From NCBI GenBank assembly GCA_900100095.1, contig FMTN01000016.1, forward strand, positions 41,617 to 105,616: a stretch of 64,000 nt of DNA, in the 5' to 3' direction. This DNA is from Lachnospiraceae bacterium C10. Its GTDB lineage: Bacteria; Bacillota; Clostridia; Lachnospirales; Lachnospiraceae. The translations under genes and the position numbers were made by a program. Of this stretch, positions 1-7,532 are shown piece by piece. Every line of letters begins with the position of its first letter. The first letter of the stretch is position 1. The notes under the pieces are model-generated. The model was not told where the DNA came from. It was given only the letters and a program-made list of their open reading frames with translations, and did no database searches.

Positions 1-261
1 ATTGATGATCAGGTTGCAGAGGCGAAGCGATTATACATAAAACCTGAATACAGAGGGAGGGGGTATGCAAGGCATATGCTTCATGCTCTGTTGGATAAAA
101 GCCGTAAGCTGGGCTTTACGGAGGTTCGATTTACGACAAAGCCTAAAGTGATGAGCATTGGCTATGCCTTATATAAGAGGATGGGCTTCGAAGAACTCGA
201 AAATAAAGAAGGTACGGTATGGATGAGAATGGAATTGTATAAACGCAGGCATTCGATATAA
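1..261 (+). CDS. GNAT family N-acetyltransferase, 5' end outside window
   Basis: The reading frame is open from base 1 and ends at TAA 259-261, so only the C-terminal 86 residues are present. They hold the GNAT acetyl-CoA pyrophosphate-binding loop (RLYIKPEYRGRGYARHML, with the R-G-R-G-Y-A pattern) and the later 'LYKRMGFEE' strand-helix typical of the fold. The family transfers an acetyl group from acetyl-CoA to an amine; the substrate cannot be inferred. The first in-frame ATG at base 76 lies inside the acetyl-CoA loop and is not the real start. Confidence 0.85.
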   Translation: MDDQVAEAKRLYIKPEYRGRGYARHMLHALLDKSRKLGFTEVRFTTKPKVMSIGYALYKRMGFEELENKEGTVWMRMELYKRRHSI

Positions 262-359
262 TTGCAAGCAGTGAAATTAACAAATCGGAATTTTTAGATG
301 CAAAATATATTCCAGTTTTATTGACGATGGCAAATATCGAATTTGTAGGGGGTATAGTG

Positions 360-773
360 ATGTGGTTTTGGTTAGCACTCGGTTCAGCAGTCTTTGCTGC
401 ACTGACATCAATACTGGCAAAAGTTGGAATTGAAGGAGTCGAATCCAATCTTGCTACGGCTATACGCACGATGGTAGTTGTTATAATGGCTTGGGGAATG
501 GTATTTATTACGCATCAGCAAGGCGGTATCAGAGCAATCAGTCAGAAAAGCTGGATTTTCCTGATCCTGTCCGGGCTTGCAACGGGAGCTTCATGGCTAT
601 GCTATTACAAGGCATTGCAGATGGGAGATGCTTCCAAAGTAGTGCCGATAGATAAACTGTCCGTAGTTATCACTCTGGTGTTGGCATTTGTTTTCCTTCA
701 TGAAGAGTTTACTGCAAAGTCGATGATTGGATGCATACTGATCGGGGCCGGAACATTGTTGATGGTTCTATAA
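360..773 (+). CDS. EamA/DMT-type small membrane transporter
   Basis: A 137-residue protein with four to five hydrophobic segments (WFWLALGSAVFAALTSILA at the N-terminus, ATAIRTMVVVIMAWGMVF, SWIFLILSGLATGASWLCYY, VITLVLAFVFLHE, MIGCILIGAGTLLMVL). 'GATGASWLCYYKAL' and 'PIDKLSVVITLVLAFVFLHE' are typical of a single EamA repeat, so this is a half-size transporter that probably works as a dimer. The substrate is unknown. ATG at 360 is preferred over ATG 321 because GGGGGT lies about 7 bases upstream and the hydrophobic segment starts directly after it. Confidence 0.8.
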   Translation: MWFWLALGSAVFAALTSILAKVGIEGVESNLATAIRTMVVVIMAWGMVFITHQQGGIRAISQKSWIFLILSGLATGASWLCYYKALQMGDASKVVPIDKLSVVITLVLAFVFLHEEFTAKSMIGCILIGAGTLLMVL

Positions 774-818
774 ATAAACAAATTCAAGTTTGTCGGACAA
801 AACTAAATAAAACCTTAC

Positions 819-876
819 ATAGACCAGTACCCTGAGGACCCCAGATTTGAGGACACCCAGATTCGTGCTGGTCTAT
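819..876 (+). repeat. 12-bp inverted repeat enclosing a tandem repeat
   Basis: ATAGACCAGTAC (819-830) pairs with GTGCTGGTCTAT (865-876) with one G-U pair. The 34-base loop contains a tandem repeat: TGAGGACCCCAGATT followed by TGAGGACACCCAGATT. No strong T-run follows, so this is not a clear terminator. It lies between the EamA gene and the DUF134 promoter. A shorter palindrome, TTTGTC-G-GACAAA, is at 789-801. Confidence 0.4.
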
Positions 877-936
877 TATTGTCCATGAAAAATCGTGGAT
901 ATCCGCAAAATTTTTGTTGTTGTCTATGATTGTATA

Positions 937-983
937 TTGACATATGTCAGAATGAAGCGTATGTTTTATATTGACATATGTCA
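937..983 (+). promoter_or_regulatory. Promoter with two identical palindromic operators
   Basis: TTGACA (937-942), a 17-bp spacer and TATGTT (960-965) form a good sigma-A promoter. The perfect palindrome TGACATATGTCA occurs twice, at 938-949 over the -35 box and at 972-983 just after the -10 box, 34 bp centre to centre, about three helical turns. This is the layout of a repressor operator. The first gene downstream encodes a DNA-binding DUF134 protein, so autoregulation is the simplest reading. Confidence 0.7.
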
Positions 984-996
984 GGAAGGATGAATT

Positions 997-1734
997 ATGC
1001 CTAAGAAAACGAAATGTAGAAGAATATCAGGTCTTCCTAGAAAGTTTGGTTTTGCACCTACGGATAACGTTGATGAGGAAGCGTTACGGCTGACGTTTGA
1101 TGAATTTGAGACGATACGCTTGCTGGATGCGGAAGGGATGACTCAGGAGCAGTGTGCGGCTAAAATGGGTGTTGCCAGAACTACGGTGACAGCAATGTAT
1201 GATAATGCTCGAAAGAAAATAGCGAAAGTGCTTGTGGAGGGGAGGAGCCTTATCATTTCAGGTGGTAATGTAAGCTTTGACATTTCAAAAGGCGAAAGCA
1301 TCAATGCTAAAAGAAAAAAAGGAGACAATGAGATGAGAGTTGCAGTAACTTATGAAAACGGTGAGATTTTTCAGCATTTTGGACATACAGAGCAGTTTAA
1401 GGTATATGATATAAAAGATGGAAAAATCGTGCATGAAGAAATTGTGGATACAAATGGGCAGGGACATGGCGCTCTGGCAGGTTTTCTTTTTGGTGGAAAA
1501 GTAGACACCCTAATTTGCGGGGGTATTGGAGGAGGAGCACAGGTTGCACTCAGTGAAGCAGGCATCAAACTCTACGGAGGTGTATCCGGTAATGCAGATG
1601 AAGCAGTAAAAGCATTGATTGAAGAAAGACTTGATTATAACCCTGATGTAAAGTGTAATCATCATGGTGAAGGCCATAATTGTAGTGATCATCATGATGA
1701 AGATCATCACTGTGGAGGCCATTGTGCTCATTAA
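997..1734 (+). CDS. DUF134 (UPF0251) HTH - NifX/NifB-like fusion protein
   Basis: The 245-residue protein joins two domains. Residues 1 to about 95 are a DUF134/UPF0251 DNA-binding domain (start PKKTKCRRISGLP, then LTFDEFETIRLLDAEGMTQEQCAAKMG and a sigma-4-like helix-turn-helix VARTTVTAMYDNARKKIA). Residues about 113-220 are a dinitrogenase iron-molybdenum cofactor domain (MRVAVTYENGEIFQHFGHTEQF, TLICGGIGGGAQVALSEAGI). The C-terminal 25 residues are very rich in His, Cys and Asp (HHDEDHHCGGHCAH) and look able to bind metal. It is followed with overlap by a two-gene chromate-type transporter. I infer a metal- or oxyanion-sensing regulator. RBS GGAAGGA precedes ATG 997. Confidence 0.85.
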   Translation: MPKKTKCRRISGLPRKFGFAPTDNVDEEALRLTFDEFETIRLLDAEGMTQEQCAAKMGVARTTVTAMYDNARKKIAKVLVEGRSLIISGGNVSFDISKGESINAKRKKGDNEMRVAVTYENGEIFQHFGHTEQFKVYDIKDGKIVHEEIVDTNGQGHGALAGFLFGGKVDTLICGGIGGGAQVALSEAGIKLYGGVSGNADEAVKALIEERLDYNPDVKCNHHGEGHNCSDHHDEDHHCGGHCAH

Positions 1735-2293
1735 TCTGTTTTTTACATTTGCAAAGATTGGGGTATTTACATTCGGCGGTGGGTATGCAATGATCCCACT
1801 TATCGAAAATATCTGCGTGGAAAATAAAAAATGGATAACTCATGATGAAATGATGAACATTACTGTGATAGCAGAATCCACGCCCGGTCCCATAGCAATC
1901 AACTGTGCAACTTATGTCGGATATAAAAAGGGGAAACTTCCCGGAGCGATTATAGCTACTCTTGGGATGATACTTCCATCTTTTGCGATTATATATGCTG
2001 TCTCAAGATTTCTGAATGGTTTTCTTGAAATTACTTGGATCTCAAATGCATTTCGCGGGATAAAAATCGCTGTTGGGATTCTTATTGTTGATGCTGCGAT
2101 AAAAATGCTGAAGAAAATGAAGCAAAATCCTATGCAGATAAGCATAGTTATATGTTCTGTGCTTACGATGTTCCTTATAAACGTATTTGCCGTTAATATA
2201 TCCTCCATGATACTTATGCTTGCAGCTGCATTTATCGGTATCATTGTTTTCGTTATAAAAAATAATATGGAAAAGAGGCGGGAAGAGAAATGA
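1724..2293 (+). CDS. Chromate transporter, first half (CHR family, short type)
   Basis: A 189-residue membrane protein with CHR hallmarks: FFTFAKIGVFTFGGGYAMIPLIE at the N-terminus and STPGPIAINCATYVGYKKGKLPGAI. The second half of the family fold is the next gene. GTG at 1724 is chosen because GGAGG (1714-1718) lies 5 bases upstream; an in-frame ATG at 1664 would extend deep into the preceding gene and add non-family sequence. It overlaps the DUF134-NifX gene by 11 bases and the next gene by 4 bases (ATGA), showing tight translational coupling. In the CHR superfamily short proteins work in pairs to export chromate or a related oxyanion. The actual substrate is not visible. Confidence 0.8.
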   Translation: MLINLFFTFAKIGVFTFGGGYAMIPLIENICVENKKWITHDEMMNITVIAESTPGPIAINCATYVGYKKGKLPGAIIATLGMILPSFAIIYAVSRFLNGFLEITWISNAFRGIKIAVGILIVDAAIKMLKKMKQNPMQISIVICSVLTMFLINVFAVNISSMILMLAAAFIGIIVFVIKNNMEKRREEK

Positions 2294-2850
2294 TATATTT
2301 TGATCTGTTAATCGGATTTCTTGAGGTCGGCCTTTTTTCTTTCGGCGGAGCTTATGCGGCAATACCTTTGATCAGGGATGTTGTCCTGGCTCACGGTTGG
2401 TTGGATGATGAAATGCTCGCATACATGATTGCTATCAGCGAAAGTACGCCCGGACCGATTATGGTAAATATGGCCACATATATCGGAAGTGAAAAGGGAG
2501 GATTACTTGGTGCGATAATTGCTACCACAGCGGTTGTATTACCTGCTTTTTTTATCATTTTGCTTATAATGGCAGCAATGAAGATATTTCTTCAAAACCG
2601 CTTAGTCAAGGCTGCTTTATCTGGGTTACAGCCATGTATTATAGGAATCATCCTGGCAACAGGTATATTTATGATTATAAAAAACTGCGGTTTTGTTTTC
2701 AGTGGCAGGCCTGATTTTCTTACGGTAGGTCTTACTGGTGTTATCGCATTGATATATTTTGGTTCGAGAAAAATCATAAAAAAAGGATTAAGCCCCATCA
2801 CGCTGATTTGCTTTTCGGCATGTGTGGGAGCAATGGCTTACATGCTATAG
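2290..2850 (+). CDS. Chromate transporter, second half (CHR family, short type)
   Basis: A 186-residue partner of the preceding gene with the same signatures: GFLEVGLFSFGGAYAAIPLIRDVVLAHGWL, SESTPGPIMVNMATYIGSEKGG, and about six hydrophobic segments. It starts inside the stop of its partner (ATGA at 2290). The two proteins correspond to the N- and C-terminal halves of full-length ChrA and probably form a heterodimer. The stop is at 2848-2850; no convincing terminator follows before the hydrolase gene at 3004. Confidence 0.85.
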   Translation: MIYFDLLIGFLEVGLFSFGGAYAAIPLIRDVVLAHGWLDDEMLAYMIAISESTPGPIMVNMATYIGSEKGGLLGAIIATTAVVLPAFFIILLIMAAMKIFLQNRLVKAALSGLQPCIIGIILATGIFMIIKNCGFVFSGRPDFLTVGLTGVIALIYFGSRKIIKKGLSPITLICFSACVGAMAYML

Positions 2851-3003
2851 ATGGAACATTCTTTTCTGGTATCACGGAAAAGAAGTGGGGAGCAGAGCAT
2901 CATTACCTGACCATAAGATCCTCCTAGGAAAGCGGAGGCCGGTGTGGTATGATGTTAGAGGCAGCTAAATAGTGTAAGATAAGACTTATGAGGAGAGAGG
3001 ATC

Positions 3004-3915
3004 ATGCCAAGTATACAAGCGAAAATGATCAGTGGAATCTTTAAACTGGCGGGTGTAAACAAAATGCTGGACAAGCAGGGAGCGGATTTTGAAAAGCTGC
3101 TGGAGAAATATCAAGAAAAGCAGAAGAAACCGTTGAAAATACCCTATGATAAGATGAAGCAGTTTGATATTCAAACAGAGGAGATCGGAGGAACAACCTG
3201 TTATACCATTGCACAAAAGGGCAAGGAGCCGGAAAAAGCGGTGCTATATTTGTTTGGAGGAGGATATATCCTGCCACCGGATCCGGGGGATCTGATTTTG
3301 TGTGGACAGATTGCAAGGGCATGTCAGGCGAAGGTATGGTTTCCGTTGTATCCTATGGCGCCGGAACACAGACTGGTGGAGACGCTGCAAAGTACCCTTT
3401 CGGTTTATCAGGCGATTCTGAAAGAATATGATGCTACAAAGGTTCGTTTCTTTGGGACCTCATCCGGCGGAGGCCAGGCGATATCCTTATGTGTATATAT
3501 CAAACAGGAAAGACCGGATGTTCCCTTCCCCGCCAGGCTTGTTTTGCAATCACCGGGACTTCAGGTTCCTCCAAGTAAAAAACAGAGAGAAGAGATGGAG
3601 AAAAAGAAAAAAGAGGATGTGATGATTCCTCCTTCCTTTTTTGATAACATTGCGCCGGTACTTGCCACGGGAGATGAGGCCTACCTGTTAAGCCCCATGC
3701 TGTATAACCTGGCAGGATTTCCTCCGATCGATCTGTTCTATGGAACAAGAGAGGTCATGATGGCATACCTTTCTGATTTTGAAAAAGTATGCCAAAGATA
3801 TGGTGTAGAGCTTCATGTCCATGTGGGAGAAGGGATGATGCATTGCTGGGGAGCCATGGAATTTATGCCGGAGGCGAAGGCGGTACGACAGGAATATTTT
3901 AAGGCATTGGACTAG
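3004..3915 (+). CDS. Alpha/beta hydrolase, hormone-sensitive-lipase type
   Basis: A 303-residue enzyme. 'LYLFGGGYILPPDPGD' (residues about 80-95) stands where HSL esterases have the HGGG oxyanion-hole motif; the His is replaced (LFGGG). The nucleophile elbow is GTSSGGGQA (about residue 149), and a C-terminal GEGMMHCWG supplies the catalytic His. The family hydrolyses short-chain esters or related acyl groups; substrate unknown. RBS GAGGAGAGAGG precedes the ATG. It stands alone between the chromate transporter genes and the thiamine riboswitch. Confidence 0.8.
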   Translation: MPSIQAKMISGIFKLAGVNKMLDKQGADFEKLLEKYQEKQKKPLKIPYDKMKQFDIQTEEIGGTTCYTIAQKGKEPEKAVLYLFGGGYILPPDPGDLILCGQIARACQAKVWFPLYPMAPEHRLVETLQSTLSVYQAILKEYDATKVRFFGTSSGGGQAISLCVYIKQERPDVPFPARLVLQSPGLQVPPSKKQREEMEKKKKEDVMIPPSFFDNIAPVLATGDEAYLLSPMLYNLAGFPPIDLFYGTREVMMAYLSDFEKVCQRYGVELHVHVGEGMMHCWGAMEFMPEAKAVRQEYFKALD

Positions 3916-3941
3916 GAAGGGAAGATCGAAGAAAATAGTCC

Positions 3942-3969
3942 TTGCATTGCATGAGAAAAGCGCTACAAT
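3942..3969 (+). promoter_or_regulatory. Promoter of the thiW-thiM operon
   Basis: TTGCAT (3942-3947), a 16-bp spacer and TACAAT (3964-3969). It places the transcript start about 10-15 bases before the TPP aptamer. Confidence 0.6.
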
Positions 3970-3984
3970 GGAGATGTTGAACTT

Positions 3985-4074
3985 AATAAACGGGAGCTTG
4001 TGAACAGGCTGAGAGGAAGGTGAAACCTTCGACCGAGAACCTGATTTGGATAATGCCAACGTAGGAATGCCTAT
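3985..4074 (+). promoter_or_regulatory. TPP (THI-box) riboswitch aptamer
   Basis: The THI-box core is plain: GGCTGAGAGG (about 4007-4016), a small hairpin AAGGTGAAACCTT, then ACCTGATTTGGATAATGCCA and ACGTAGGAATG. This aptamer binds thiamine pyrophosphate. It sits between a promoter and a rho-independent terminator and precedes thiW and thiM, so high TPP should end transcription early. Confidence 0.95.
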
Positions 4075-4104
4075 ATTGTAGTATGGGAATAGGATTGAAC
4101 TTGT

Positions 4105-4136
4105 ATGGAGTACCCGGATTGGGTGCTCCATTTTTT
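4105..4136 (+). terminator. Riboswitch-controlled intrinsic terminator
   Basis: ATGGAGTACCC (4105-4115), loop GGATT, GGGTGCTCCA(T) (4121-4131), then a run of T. It is the expression platform of the TPP riboswitch and ends about 20 bases before the thiW start codon. Confidence 0.85.
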
Positions 4137-4155
4137 GTATAGAAGGAGGAGAAGT

Positions 4156-4704
4156 ATGAAACGTTACAATTTGTTGCGAATGGTCATGATGTCGATGCTG
4201 GTTGCAATTGGTGTTGTTATTTCACCTTTGCTTCGTGTGGAGGGGATGTGTCCCATGGCGCATCTGATCAATATTACAGCGGCAGTATTCTTAGGACCGG
4301 TGGATGCTTTTGCAGTGGCATGTATGATTGGAGTTCTTCGCATGGCCTGTATGGGAATCCCGCCTCTGGCTTTGACAGGGGCGGTGTTTGGAGCCCTTTT
4401 ATCCGGAATCCTGTATCGGGTCTCAAAAGGGAAGATATGGGCTGCCGTACTGGGGGAGATCATTGGAACCGGTGTGATTGGCGCTGTTGTTTCTTATCCG
4501 GTAATGGCATTCCTCTGGGGACGTGAAGGCTTAGGCTGGCTGTTTTATGTACCCTCCTTTATCTGTGGAACATTGATTGGCGGCAGCATCGCCTTGGTGT
4601 TTTTATATCAGCTGCAGAGAATGGGGGCACTCAAAGAAATACAACGTAAACTGACAGGAGAGGATAGAGGATGGAACAAAAGAGCAGAGAAACAAAGCCT
4701 TTGA
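4156..4704 (+). CDS. thiW: ThiW, substrate-binding S component of an ECF transporter for a thiazole precursor
   Basis: A 182-residue membrane protein starting MKRYNLLRMVMMSMLVAIGV, with family-typical LRVEGMCPMAHLINITAAVFLGP, RMACMGIPPLALTGAVFGALLSG and a C-terminal GTLIGGSIALVFLYQLQ. ThiW is the S component that captures hydroxyethylthiazole for uptake by the shared ECF module. ATG 4156 has GGAGGAG upstream; an in-frame ATG at 4105 would lie inside the terminator hairpin. The next gene, thiM, starts within its last 34 bases, so the two are co-translated. Controlled by the upstream TPP riboswitch. Confidence 0.9.
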   Translation: MKRYNLLRMVMMSMLVAIGVVISPLLRVEGMCPMAHLINITAAVFLGPVDAFAVACMIGVLRMACMGIPPLALTGAVFGALLSGILYRVSKGKIWAAVLGEIIGTGVIGAVVSYPVMAFLWGREGLGWLFYVPSFICGTLIGGSIALVFLYQLQRMGALKEIQRKLTGEDRGWNKRAEKQSL

Positions 4705-5429
4705 TTCACTGTATTACAAATCCTATTGCCATGAATCAATCCGCTAATGCGGTACTTTCCCTTGGAGGCAGACCTATCATGGCGGAGCATCCTCTTGAGG
4801 TGGAGGAGATCACAAGCACAGCCCAGGCCTTGCTGCTAAATCTGGGGAACATCTCGGATACACGAATGTCCGCTATGGAAAAATCCATTGGAGTCGCTAC
4901 CGAGAAAAACATTCCTGTTGTTTTAGATATTGTGGGCGTAGCCTGCTCAAGGCTGAGAAGAGATTTCTTTGAAAAGCTTATAACAAAGGGAAGGGTAACG
5001 GTCATAAAAGGAAATTATTCTGAGATTCTTGCCATTTATAAGAAGGACTACAGATCCAGTGGGGTGGATGCGCAAAAAAGTCTTACGCAAGATATGGTGG
5101 TGCAAGCCGCCCTGGCGGTTTCCGGAAAATATGACACGGGCATCCTTGCCACAGGGGCTGTGGATCTGATCGCCTGCCATGGAAAGGTCCTTACGATAGA
5201 AGGAGGATGTGACCAGCTGGGGACTGTCACTGGAACAGGCTGTATGCTGGGAGCCATCATCGCCACCTTCCTTGCCTTTGATCCTTCCCTGTCGTCGATT
5301 GCAAGGGCCTGCCAATTCTTTAAGGACTGTGGAAGCAAAGCAAGGACTTCAAAGGGCAGCGGAAGTTTCATGGTGAATCTGATGGACCGGCTGGGGGAGG
5401 GGGATGTTAATCAAAATAATGCGGGTTGA
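4671..5429 (+). CDS. thiM: Hydroxyethylthiazole kinase
   Basis: A 252-residue ribokinase-fold enzyme. It phosphorylates 4-methyl-5-(2-hydroxyethyl)thiazole in thiamine salvage. Visible family motifs are PLIHCITNPIAMNQSANAVL at the N-terminus, GGRPIMAEHPLEVEEI, LLLNLGNISDTRMSAM, PVVLDIVGVACSRLR, VIKGNYSEI and the anion-hole/catalytic segment GCDQLGTVTGTGCMLGA. The thiazole imported by ThiW is its substrate, so the operon is one salvage unit. The gene overlaps thiW and ends in an intrinsic terminator whose first arm includes its stop codon. Confidence 0.95.
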   Translation: MEQKSRETKPLIHCITNPIAMNQSANAVLSLGGRPIMAEHPLEVEEITSTAQALLLNLGNISDTRMSAMEKSIGVATEKNIPVVLDIVGVACSRLRRDFFEKLITKGRVTVIKGNYSEILAIYKKDYRSSGVDAQKSLTQDMVVQAALAVSGKYDTGILATGAVDLIACHGKVLTIEGGCDQLGTVTGTGCMLGAIIATFLAFDPSLSSIARACQFFKDCGSKARTSKGSGSFMVNLMDRLGEGDVNQNNAG

Positions 5430-5676
5430 ATGGGCCGGGAACAATGGCCAGTTCAACCTTATTTTTTTTCAATTGGTTAAAAATATAGTCATCGGTAAAT
5501 TCCTTCATATTGATTCTTATTTCTGGGAAGTTTTCATGAAAAATTCGATTGAAGAGTTTTGTGGGTTCAGGCAGTGCTAGAAAGAAAAATGTCGGCTTGA
5601 ATGTCGGTATAATGTCGGTTTGAAATTTAAAATTGCTATTATAGCGTTTTAGTAGAACTACAGGATTTATTCATTG
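5407..5676 (-). pseudogene. Remnant of a LysR-type regulator, effector-binding domain fragment
   Basis: On the minus strand a frame is open from about 5676 to a TAA at 5407-5409. Its C-terminal part reads LPEPTKLFNRIFHENFPEI followed by a segment ending KVELAIVPGPFNPHYFD. This resembles the start of a LysR substrate-binding domain (F-hydrophobic-FPEI, then the VELAIV strand). There is no start codon or HTH domain, and the frame stops early. It overlaps the 3' end of thiM by 23 bases. The product resemblance is from memory and moderate. Confidence 0.4.
5424..5469 (+). terminator. Intrinsic terminator after thiM
   Basis: GGTTGAA-TGGGCC pairs with TGGCCA-GTTCAACC (5424-5458), followed by TTATTTTTTTT. 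The first arm overlaps the thiM stop codon. Confidence 0.8.
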
Positions 5677-5744
5677 AAACTATTCGCCTAAAGGAATATA
5701 CTTAAAATGCAGTGAATTGACGCCTATTTTTATGGAGGTGCTAT

Positions 5745-5924
5745 ATGAATTTTGTGCCGTCAGCAGTTAAGGCAGAGGAATGGGGCATAAGTCAAAGACG
5801 AGTAGCTATTTTATGTAAAGAAGGACGGGTTCCTGGAGCGGAATTAGTTGGTAACAGGTGGTTTTTACCGACTGATGCTGTTAAGCCCGAGGATCCAAGA
5901 AAGGCAAAGAAGAATGAGCGCTAG
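5745..5924 (+). CDS. Small helix-turn-helix / excisionase-like DNA-binding protein
   Basis: A 59-residue protein from ATG 5745 (GGAGG at 5734-5738) to TAG 5922. The sequence FVPSAVKAEEWGISQRRVAI followed by LCKEGRVPGAELVGNRWFLP is a MerR/excisionase-type winged helix: a helix-turn-helix plus the 'GR(V/I)PGA...G..W' wing. It is first in the island that continues with a MazG-like protein, HNH nuclease and helicase, and could be the regulator of that set. An even shorter frame (ATG 5914 to TAG 6001, 29 codons) follows it; I cannot say whether that is expressed. Confidence 0.65.
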   Translation: MNFVPSAVKAEEWGISQRRVAILCKEGRVPGAELVGNRWFLPTDAVKPEDPRKAKKNER

Positions 5925-6052
5925 AGTTGCGAATCCTATCATTAGAAAAATTGAAGATACTCAAGATGCTTTAGATTTTTTGATAATTAAGGCTTCAAAA
6001 TAGAGGAAGTAGTGCGAAATATACGGATTTGTAAAAGGGTAAGAGGTTATAT

Positions 6053-6352
6053 ATGGGAAAGCTTGTGAGAGATCGAATTCCTGAGATTATAAAAGCTGAT
6101 GGCAAGAATCCGATAACCAGGATTTTGCCAGAGGATGAATACCTACAGGAATTGGATACAAAACTTAATGAGGAAGTTGCGGAATATCAAGCTGATAAAT
6201 CGATTGAAGAGATGGCAGATGTTTTAGAAGTGTTATTTGCTATCTGTGAGGCTAGAGGATATTCCATTGAGCAACTTATGAAAGTTAAGCAGGATAAGCA
6301 GGATAAAAGAGGCAGTTTTAAAGACCGAATATTCTGGGAGGGCAATGAATGA
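6053..6352 (+). CDS. MazG-like all-alpha NTP pyrophosphohydrolase
   Basis: A 99-residue protein. The start KLVRDRIPEII, then LDTKLNEEVAEYQADKSIEEMADVLEVLFAI (E-E-x-x-E and E-x-x-D metal-binding pattern), are typical of the phosphoribosyl-ATP pyrophosphohydrolase/MazG group of all-alpha NTPases, which hydrolyse NTP or dNTP to NMP plus pyrophosphate. The final codons overlap the HNH gene (ATGA). In this context it may trim the nucleotide pool or clear modified nucleotides, but that is inference. Confidence 0.85.
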   Translation: MGKLVRDRIPEIIKADGKNPITRILPEDEYLQELDTKLNEEVAEYQADKSIEEMADVLEVLFAICEARGYSIEQLMKVKQDKQDKRGSFKDRIFWEGNE

Positions 6353-7503
6353 TGAATGGTAAGCTCGACCTTAATATTGATGGGAAATACTATAACAATT
6401 TGGATGTAGTCGGCTTCTCACAGATGTTAAAAGATCCGTCTTATTGCTATAAGTTTTATTGGCTCGAAGCAATCGTCAAAATGATTTCCAGAGATGTTGT
6501 AAATACATCTTTTAATGACATTATTGATGAGATGATTTGTAATGCATGGTACACCGTTTTGGAATTCCATGTTCATTTGAGTGGATTCCTACTTGGCGAG
6601 CCTCGCGATGCACTTGAACTTGCAGTTATCACTCTTCAAGAATTAAGCGGATTGAGAGCAGATGCTGATGCAGAAAGCATTAGAAATGAAATAGCTAAGT
6701 ATGATAATGAACTTCGTGAATATAAGAATAGATTGACGAGAAATGTACCATATAGAGCACTTTCGGGATTCTTTGATCATGCGAATCAAAATGTGGATTG
6801 GGGAAGAATAGGAGCATTGATAAAGTATGCGCAGTTGTTAAATCAATCTACACCGTTACCATATGTCATTGGCGAGAGCACAGGATTAAAGCGTGAAGTA
6901 AAATTCAGTGATGAATGGATAAGCCTGATCAAAGATAATACAGTTTCTATATTAGGCTGGATTCAATTTGAAAAGGTAAAGTGGTTACAGAGTAATAATC
7001 CAGAGGTACCAAGCCTTGTATATAAACTGGCGCCTATGGATGAAAAAATGCGTAAGCTTAATCATGTTAGAGATTTATGGGAGCTCATTCTTGAACGACA
7101 ACCAATTATTGATGTGTTTAAGGATTCGCCTATAGAAAAAGGTAAATATGATATCGATCATTTTATTCCATGGTCATTTGTAATGAATGATGAGCTTTGG
7201 AATCTGATGCCGATGGATTCTTCTTTGAATTCATCTAAAAGTAATAAACTACCGGATTGGAACCGCTTCTTTGGAAAGTTCGCAAATAATCAGTTTATTC
7301 TTTATGGCATGATAAATGATGATAGTCATCCGCAGATACGAAATAGCTTTGAAAAATGCTATAAGGATAATCTTCATTCGATATGGGCAAACCAGGAACT
7401 ATATCGAAGAGGAAATACACAAACGGAGTTTTACAATATTCTGGAGAAAAATATGCAACCTGTTTACGATAGCGCAAGGAGACAGGGGTATTTGGTTTGG
7501 TAA
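6349..7503 (+). CDS. HNH endonuclease domain protein
   Basis: A 384-residue protein. The nuclease module is near residues 264-310: KYDIDHFIPWSFVMNDELWNL, then MPMDSSLNSSKSNKLP. The Asp-His pair and following Asn residues match an HNH metal site. The N-terminal two thirds are alpha-helical in character and not recognised. It overlaps the MazG-like gene by 4 bases and is followed 29 bases later by the helicase, so the three are probably one transcript. DNA cleavage is the expected activity; specificity unknown. Confidence 0.8.
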   Translation: MMNGKLDLNIDGKYYNNLDVVGFSQMLKDPSYCYKFYWLEAIVKMISRDVVNTSFNDIIDEMICNAWYTVLEFHVHLSGFLLGEPRDALELAVITLQELSGLRADADAESIRNEIAKYDNELREYKNRLTRNVPYRALSGFFDHANQNVDWGRIGALIKYAQLLNQSTPLPYVIGESTGLKREVKFSDEWISLIKDNTVSILGWIQFEKVKWLQSNNPEVPSLVYKLAPMDEKMRKLNHVRDLWELILERQPIIDVFKDSPIEKGKYDIDHFIPWSFVMNDELWNLMPMDSSLNSSKSNKLPDWNRFFGKFANNQFILYGMINDDSHPQIRNSFEKCYKDNLHSIWANQELYRRGNTQTEFYNILEKNMQPVYDSARRQGYLVW

Positions 7504-7532
7504 AAAGTATTGGATCGTATAAGGGAAATATT

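Noticed and set aside
1510..1843. Minus-strand frames rich in His/Met opposite the DUF134-NifX tail
   Set aside because: They are mirror images of the His-rich codons (CAT/ATG) of the real gene and lack start signals.
5589..5622. Three AATGTCGG repeats as regulatory iterons
   Set aside because: They fall inside the minus-strand LysR-like frame and read as ordinary codons there; spacing is irregular.
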